NCBI GenBank assembly: GCA_900543675.1
Contig: UQRY01000002.1
Coordinates: 1 to 64,000, forward strand
DNA from: an uncultured Mycoplasmatota bacterium
Lineage (GTDB): Bacteria > Bacillota_I > Bacilli_A > RF39 > UBA660
Direction: 5' to 3'
Length of the DNA: 64,000 bases
Position numbers and translations under genes: made by a program. Below the pieces are notes generated by a model, which worked only from the letters and a program-made list of their open reading frames with translations, did no database searches and was not told where the DNA came from. This document shows positions 59,198 through 64,000 of the stretch, in pieces; the first letter of the stretch is position 1; every line of letters begins with the position of its first letter.

Positions 59198-60064
59198 GTG
59201 CGCCAGTTCGGTGTTTAGTATATATAGTCAGATGGGAAACTGACATGGTAAGACCTAGCCAGTCGCCATTAGTTAGCCTTGGAGTCGAAGTCGTGAGATT
59301 AGATTTATGTGTAGGCAAACAAGAATACGAGCCGTAATACGAAATTGTGAAGCGATTCAGCTTCGTTGGATATAAATAGTGGTAGTTGATGTGTTTCCTT
59401 TCACAGTAAACAATACTGGTAATATCGATAAGCGAGATATTATGAGAGTGCTACCGGGATCCATAGAGCATGGCGAGTATACCATAGTTATATTAAACAT
59501 ACCAGGTGGAACTTATAAATTCCTGAGTCTAAACAGTTTAAAACATTAATAGTAAGGTATATCGATGCGAGGTTTTGTAAACTAAGCAAGGTAAATGATT
59601 TATAAGTAGTCGGACTAGTTCATAGTAGTGATGAAGCGAATAATGATTGCGGAGCGAAGAGGACTAGCATATAGTCGTTTTCTTAGGGAAAAATTGACAT
59701 CACTTGAGGAGAAAAGAACAATGGGAACAGAACGAAAAGATATAAAATACCAGATAAATAAAGGTTATAAGTTACAAACTCTAATGCATCAAGTTAATAA
59801 AGAAACACTAAAAGAACAACATACAAGATAACAACAAGGAAAAGAGGGCAAAAGGGCAAAATAGAATATTTAGACTTCCTGAGAATATGGAATTATTTAG
59901 AAATTCCAGAACCTAAGATATATGTAAATATCTGGTAATAAAGACTATATGAAGAGCCGTATGCGGGAAAACTGCACGTATGGTTCTGTGAGGGGTAACG
60001 AGACAAACCTTTTATTAATGAAATAAATAAGAAAGAGAGGGAAGTCGAGCTTTGTCTACTCGAC
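59198..60064 (+). mobile_element. ORF-less group II intron
   Basis: The 5' end is GTGCGCCAG, the classic group II boundary. Domain V is at 59954-59986 (GAGCCGTATGCG... to ...GTATGGTTC) with the catalytic AGC. Domain VI ends GTCGAG...CTCGAC, with a bulged-A candidate at 60058, seven bases from the AC 3' end. EBS1 TTTCCT (59394-59399) matches AGGAGA before the junction. At 867 bases it lacks a reverse transcriptase; only a 36-codon frame remains in the domain IV position. It would need a maturase from elsewhere or must self-splice. Confidence 0.9.
59721..59831 (+). pseudogene. 36-codon remnant frame in intron domain IV
   Basis: ATG 59721 has a strong GAGGAGAAAAG ribosome site and runs MGTERKDIKYQINKGYKLQT and on to a stop at 59831. 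The position corresponds to where intron-encoded reverse transcriptase/maturase genes begin, so it may be the leftover 5' end after internal deletion. No RT motif remains. Confidence 0.5.
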
Positions 60065-60075
60065 GGAAACAAAAG

Positions 60076-61599
60076 ATGAATCGAAAAACATTAATCGTAA
60101 GTTTACTAATTATAGCAGGAACATTAATTTTAATGGGAACAACTTATGCTTATTTTACGGCAATGGCAACTTCAAACGAACAAAAAGTACAGTCAGGTAC
60201 TTTAGTATTAACCTATAGTACCGGAAAAAATATTTCATTAGAGAATGTAATCCCAACGGAAGAAGAAAATGCCGGTATTCATCAGTTTATGATTGAAAAT
60301 ACAGGCACATTGGATGCTACATATTATATGTATCTAGATAATATTACTCTTAAAAAAGGAGAAGCTAATGTCCAAAGTGAGAACTTAAAATGGAAATTAT
60401 ATAAGGCTAATGAAAGTTATGTAGAACAAGAAGAAATCGCTAATGGAAATTTTAGTGATGGAAACAATACAATAGAGATGAATACTAATATAGCTATTGA
60501 ACCAAGTGAAAAGCAGTATTATATTCTAAAAATATGGTTACAAGAAACAGGTGCCTTACAAAATGAAGATCAAGGGTTAATATTTAGTGGTCAAGTAGTC
60601 GCAACAACGGAAAAGAAAGCAGTAAATAAGAGTTTAGCTAATCTAATGAAACAAGAAGCAGTCTTAGATAATATTGCTAGTACTTATGTAACGTCAGATG
60701 CTGGAATTGATTTTTCTCAAATATCAAGTGATACCAATGGAAAAGGATTATATATATTAAATGGGACAGAAAACAATCAATATCCAATTATGTATTACCG
60801 AGGAGATGTAGAAAACAATAATGTTAAGTTTGCCAATTTCTGTTGGAAGATAGTAAGAACAACAGAAACCGGAGGAGTAAAACTAATTTATAATGGCGAG
60901 CCTAATGAAAGTGGTCAATGTATGAATACAACAGGAAGTTCTACAACAATAGGGACTAGTACATTTAATGCTAGTTACAATGATAATGCTTATGTAGGAT
61001 ACATGTATGGAATAACAGGAGCATCTAGTTATGAAGAAACCCATGCCAATACTAATGATTCTACAATAAAAGGAGTTATTGATAGTTGGTATGAAGAAAA
61101 TATGACGGAATATACCAATCAACTAGAAGATACCGTCTGGTGTAGTGAACGTAGTATTACCCTTGCACCTAGTTCAATTGGTCCCGGAACCAACACCTCT
61201 TCTACTGCCTATCTCTCTCGCTATCGTTTAGTAGATAATCAAAAACCAAGTTTCGTGTGTAAAAACGTAAATGACCAATTTACAGTGAGTGAAAATAATG
61301 GCAATGGAGAGTTGATTTATCCGGTTTCCTTATTAACGTCTGACGAAGTAGCTTATGCTGGGAGTGTGTATCATACTGCTAATAATAGTTATTTTTTATA
61401 TAATGATTTTGGTTGGTGGCTATTATCGCCTAGTTATTTTAATGGTACAAAAGCTCTTGTTTTTTTCGTTTATGCCGGAGGTTTAAGTGATTATACGGTC
61501 GATTCTTTGTATGGCATTCGCCCAGCTATTTCACTAAAAGTAGGTACTACTGTAATATCTGGGGATGGAACAAGTAGTAATCCTTACGAAGTTAGATGA
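60076..61599 (+). CDS. TasA/SipW-type surface protein with DUF6273-like C-terminal domain
   Basis: The signal helix MNRKTLIVSLLIIAGTLILM precedes TTYAYFTAMATS, the SipW-dependent type. Residues about 25-190 form a TasA/camelysin-like beta domain also found in the protein at 139 (HQFMIENTGTLDATYYMYLD, QTLKIW-like YYILKIWLQETGALQNEDQG). The C-terminal ~290 residues include FCWKIVRTTETGGVKLIYNG and FGWWLLSPSYFNG, then YGIRPAISLKVGTTVISGDG, the DUF6273 pattern. No anchor motif is seen. ATG 60076 is 11 bases after the intron. The unspliced RNA has no ribosome site at a proper distance, so expression should depend on splicing. Confidence 0.88.
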   Translation: MNRKTLIVSLLIIAGTLILMGTTYAYFTAMATSNEQKVQSGTLVLTYSTGKNISLENVIPTEEENAGIHQFMIENTGTLDATYYMYLDNITLKKGEANVQSENLKWKLYKANESYVEQEEIANGNFSDGNNTIEMNTNIAIEPSEKQYYILKIWLQETGALQNEDQGLIFSGQVVATTEKKAVNKSLANLMKQEAVLDNIASTYVTSDAGIDFSQISSDTNGKGLYILNGTENNQYPIMYYRGDVENNNVKFANFCWKIVRTTETGGVKLIYNGEPNESGQCMNTTGSSTTIGTSTFNASYNDNAYVGYMYGITGASSYEETHANTNDSTIKGVIDSWYEENMTEYTNQLEDTVWCSERSITLAPSSIGPGTNTSSTAYLSRYRLVDNQKPSFVCKNVNDQFTVSENNGNGELIYPVSLLTSDEVAYAGSVYHTANNSYFLYNDFGWWLLSPSYFNGTKALVFFVYAGGLSDYTVDSLYGIRPAISLKVGTTVISGDGTSSNPYEVR

Positions 61600-61625
61600 T
61601 AGTACATCATAAAAGAACAAATTAT

Positions 61626-61682
61626 GAGACTGCTGAAAAAGTATACAAATATTATTGTAAACTATGTCAGTAGTCTTTTTTA
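61626..61682 (+). terminator. Terminator-like hairpin after the surface protein gene
   Basis: AGACTGCTGA (61627-61636) pairs with TCAGTAGTCT (61667-61676) except at one position, then TTTTTTAT. It overlaps the left end of the IS remnant. Confidence 0.6.
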
Positions 61683-61710
61683 TAATTATGTAGAATTCTA
61701 CATAATTATA
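61681..61710. repeat. Perfect 30-bp palindrome
   Basis: TATAATTATGTAGAA (61681-61695) is followed directly by its exact reverse complement to 61710, with no spacer. It lies inside the left end of the IS remnant. Confidence 0.9.
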
Positions 61711-61730
61711 TATAAAATTCATATAGCCAT

Positions 61731-62280
61731 ATTACCAGAACGAATTATTACAGCTTCAATAATTACAACATGGGAAAAACAGGATGGTAAAGAATTAGCT
61801 AATTTAATAGAAAAAAGCAAAAATAATGGAATAGAAGTAGAAGCGATAATTGGAGATGGAGCCTATTCTAAAAAAGATAATTTGGAATATTGTGAAGAGA
61901 ATAATATTAAGAATGTTAGTAAATTAAGCAAATCAGTAACTCATGGTAGTGGTAAAACTAAGGAAGATTTTGAATATAATAAAGATGCTGAAATGTATGT
62001 ATGGCAGGACATATGGCAATAAAAAAGTAAAAGTGGCAGTAAGAAAAATGGCACACAAGTAGAGTGTTATTTCTTTGATGTGAAAAAATGTAAACATTAT
62101 CCTTTTAAAGATGCTGTTATAAGAAGGCTCAAAAACAAAATCATTTAGTGTAAAAATTAAAGATGATGCGCATATAAAACAAATGATTATACGAAAACAG
62201 ATGAATTTAAAAAATTATATTCAGAAAGATATAAAATAGAAGCTAAAAACGGGAGAGTTAAAGAAAAATTATGGTTATAA
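61731..62280 (+). pseudogene. IS1182-type transposase C-terminal remnant
   Basis: The first frame gives ASIITTWEKQDGKELANLIE, AIIGDGAYSKKDNLEYCEEN and YNKDAEMYVWQDIWQ, matching the DDE region of IS1182 transposases (GDxAYxxxxN). After a stop at 62022 other frames carry ECYFFDVKKCKHYPFKD and SERYKIEAKNGRVKEKLW, the usual C-terminal part. Several frameshifts separate them, and the N-terminal half is gone. It cannot be active. Confidence 0.85.
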
Positions 62281-62585
62281 AAATGTAAATTCTTGTGGAA
62301 AACTAGGTATTACAATACAAGGAAACCACAATATAGGGTAAATGATACTTACTATATTTAAAAATTTTATTAATCACGAAAAAATCAATTTACTATTTAT
62401 CAATTTTATATTTTGATTACTTTTTCAGCACTCTTCTATTTTTGTACTTATTTTCCATATTTTGGAAAAACTAATAATTAAAATTCAATCTTCGATGATA
62501 AAAATAATGAATTTTTAAGAATAAGTGGATAAGATGAAAACCAGATGATGTTTTTTCTATAAAGTGCTATCAAGTATTTTTAAAC

Positions 62586-62614
62586 TTGTAAAGAAAAAAA
62601 CTGTATGTTATGAT
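62586..62614 (+). promoter_or_regulatory. Promoter of the right-edge gene
   Basis: TTGTAA (62586-62591), 17-bp spacer, TATGAT (62609-62614). The stretch 62432-62585 before it shows nothing else. Confidence 0.65.
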
Positions 62615-62638
62615 AGAGACAATTTTTGAGGGATAGAT

Positions 62639-64000
62639 ATGGTTAAAGAATTATTACAAGCTGCGTATGTTAAGATAAAGATGACTCTTTTTAAAAAGAA
62701 AAATGTAGATAATATGAATAATATGGATAAAGAATTAGTAGAATTTCTTAGCTGTTATAAGGAATATAAATATCGATGTGATGAAATTATGGACTTATTA
62801 TTTAGTCCTAAAGTAAGAAATTATATTATTGAAGACAAAGACGCTACGGATTGTTTAATTTCTATTATTTCTTCTGGTTCTAACGAATTAAGAAACTTTT
62901 ATTTTAATGAACAAACCATAGAAGAGATTATCAAACATGATCGATTAACTATACCCCTATGGAAGAGTAAATTTTATCCTAATAAAATCAAACTATTTTC
63001 TGAAGAATGGTTTTTACAAGCCCTAACAACAAGAAGAAACACTACCGCAGTAATTGAAGTAATTCGAGAAGAAATAGAAAAAAATCCAGATAATACCGAA
63101 CTACAAACTACCTTAAAAGAAGGAGTGTTAACCTATTTTTCTTATCTAAAAAAAGATTTTTCAAAAAATATCGAAAGCATTAGTATTCTAATGAAAAAAC
63201 TACCTTCCAAGTGGTATGAAGAATTTTTAGAACTGATTTTAGAGGACTTAAAAACTCTCGCAATTACCAATCCAGAAATAGATTGTAATGAAATATTTAC
63301 AAATTCTTATATTACTTCTTGGCATCAATATCAGAATTTTGAAAAGATAGAAGCTATCGTCAATAAATTTAAAGGGATAAATACGTTATATTATTCTTTT
63401 TCTTTGATGTCTTCCTTATTAGAAAAATCGTTTGATTTTGAAAAAGTAATTCTTAATGAAGAACAGTTAAACTGGTTTCATCAGTATCTATTTAATGACT
63501 ATTGTAAAAATAAATGGTTAAAAAGAATAGAGAGAAACCAAATCGAAAAATTATATTCTTGCTTTTCTAAAGAAATCATCGATTATCTATTTGATGATGA
63601 TGGACTAATGATCTTAGAAGAAAATAATCGCTTTGAACAGTTATTATATAGTAGAATTTTCTATAACCAATTTCCTAACTCTAAATTGTTTATACGGTTA
63701 TTGAATAAAAATATAAAAGCTTCTCCTAGTTATGATGAGGAAATTGAATACTTAACGAACTCATTTCAAGATGAACAAGTAATATTTCATTTATTAGATA
63801 AAAATATAGAAATCACGGATTACGATCATTTCTACCGAATATTTTTTAATTTACCGGCTAGTAAACAATTAAAATACTTAAAAACGCATTTAGAAGAACT
63901 ATTCTTATTGAATAACGAACTTCTATTTCAAGGAGTAAAAAAAGAATCCTACGAAATAGTAAAAGATAGGATAGATATTAGTAGCTGGTGTTTTGAAGAT
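62639..64000 (+). CDS. Unknown large helical protein, cut by the window edge
   Basis: An open frame from ATG 62639 (GAGGGA ribosome site) runs 454 codons without a stop to the end of the window. It is Leu/Ile/Lys/Glu/Asn-rich and helical throughout, with aromatic-rich helices (TNSYITSWHQYQNF, NWFHQYLFNDYCKNKWLKR, FYRIFFNLPASKQLKYLKTH). There is no signal peptide or membrane segment. It looks like a helical-repeat solenoid, as do the four proteins at 22568-29327, but I do not find their WQRxN signature in the visible part. It is incomplete at the C-terminus, and the family is not recognised. Confidence 0.75.
   Translation, partial: MVKELLQAAYVKIKMTLFKKKNVDNMNNMDKELVEFLSCYKEYKYRCDEIMDLLFSPKVRNYIIEDKDATDCLISIISSGSNELRNFYFNEQTIEEIIKHDRLTIPLWKSKFYPNKIKLFSEEWFLQALTTRRNTTAVIEVIREEIEKNPDNTELQTTLKEGVLTYFSYLKKDFSKNIESISILMKKLPSKWYEEFLELILEDLKTLAITNPEIDCNEIFTNSYITSWHQYQNFEKIEAIVNKFKGINTLYYSFSLMSSLLEKSFDFEKVILNEEQLNWFHQYLFNDYCKNKWLKRIERNQIEKLYSCFSKEIIDYLFDDDGLMILEENNRFEQLLYSRIFYNQFPNSKLFIRLLNKNIKASPSYDEEIEYLTNSFQDEQVIFHLLDKNIEITDYDHFYRIFFNLPASKQLKYLKTHLEELFLLNNELLFQGVKKESYEIVKDRIDISSWCFED

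Larger units (their letters stand above)
61630..62431 (+). mobile_element. Decayed IS1182-like insertion sequence
   Basis: The left end CTGCTGAAAAAGTATACAAAT (61630-61650) is mirrored by the right end, whose reverse complement reads GTGCTGAAAAAGTAATCAAAA (about 62411-62431). Between them is a broken transposase. At about 800 bp it is half the size of an intact IS1182 element (~1.6 kb), so it has an internal deletion. Confidence 0.7.

Noticed and set aside
59628..59831. 67-residue protein inside the group II intron
   Set aside because: Its first ~30 codons lie in conserved intron RNA; only the part from ATG 59721 has a ribosome site, and that looks like a remnant of the intron protein.
139..62280. 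Alternative genetic code with TGA as tryptophan, as in mycoplasmas
   Set aside because: TGA serves as a stop in genes such as trhP1, and tryptophan is encoded by TGG throughout.
1..64000. tRNA or rRNA genes
   Set aside because: I scanned the gaps for cloverleaf-like GGTTCGANTCC-type segments and found none; with so little intergenic space a missed gene is unlikely, though not excluded without a covariance search.

Overview
The window is a low-GC (roughly one third G+C), densely packed bacterial chromosome segment that uses the standard code (TGA ends several genes). Gene content points to a Firmicutes of the class Bacilli, probably an uncultured gut lineage of the Erysipelotrichales/RF39 type. 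The evidence is strong AGGAGG-type ribosome sites, a valine T-box leader, SpoVID/YsxE spore-coat proteins, the IreB-RuvX-DUF1292-MltG-TrmR-TrhP cluster, UvsE, and SipW/TasA-type surface proteins. The lineage call is inference; no rRNA or tRNA gene is visible.

Layout. 1-2216: a BspA-like repeat surface protein with a TasA-type N-terminus. 2222-11730: spore-coat pair spoVID-ysxE, an HD hydrolase, a protein of eight HTH-like repeats joined to a sigma-factor-like tail, then a T-box operon (HD hydrolase, a frameshifted small gene, valS). In Bacillus spoVID-ysxE-valS are adjacent, so this is an expanded version of that locus. 11792-16983: a PP-loop ATPase, a MerR regulator with a textbook 19-bp-spacer operator, an orphan VirD4-like ATPase, a frameshifted radical SAM/SPASM gene and two unknown genes. 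17055-22398: lspA-rluD-rhomboid, then ireB-ruvX-DUF1292-mltG-trmR. 22400-29340: a self-contained operon of four tandem paralogues of an unknown ~550-residue helical protein, lying exactly between trmR and trhP1-trhP2, which normally stand together as the tRNA wobble 5-methoxyuridine genes. 31485-41532: a TPR-like protein, a TetR/MMPL divergent pair, an SDR, Fic, an aminotransferase-GNAT fusion and an XRE membrane protein. 41539-44470: a minus-strand three-gene acyl-CoA dehydratase activase/DUF2229 operon. 44625-52038: YlmH, a secreted nuclease, a membrane thioredoxin, a PH-domain protein, a LysM protein whose ribosome site lies in a perfect hairpin, UvsE, and a GntR-ABC operon. 52083-59011: a UDG-family protein, an acetyltransferase, an ASCH/transglutaminase-like fusion, an M3-like peptidase, an MBL hydrolase, MazG, an SDR remnant, a lipoprotein and a broken YdcF gene. 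59106-64000: an ORF-less group II intron inserted inside the Shine-Dalgarno sequence of a second TasA-type surface gene, a decayed IS1182-like element, and a large gene running off the right edge.

Most striking: (1) the group II intron splits a Shine-Dalgarno sequence, and that sequence is also its IBS1 target, so splicing should rebuild the ribosome site; (2) the four-paralogue operon placed inside the trmR-trhP neighbourhood; (3) the eight-HTH-repeat sigma-like protein; (4) a perfect 11-bp hairpin burying the ribosome site of a LysM gene. Four apparent +/-1 frameshifts in three genes, all in or next to short homopolymers, suggest either recent decay or long-read assembly errors.
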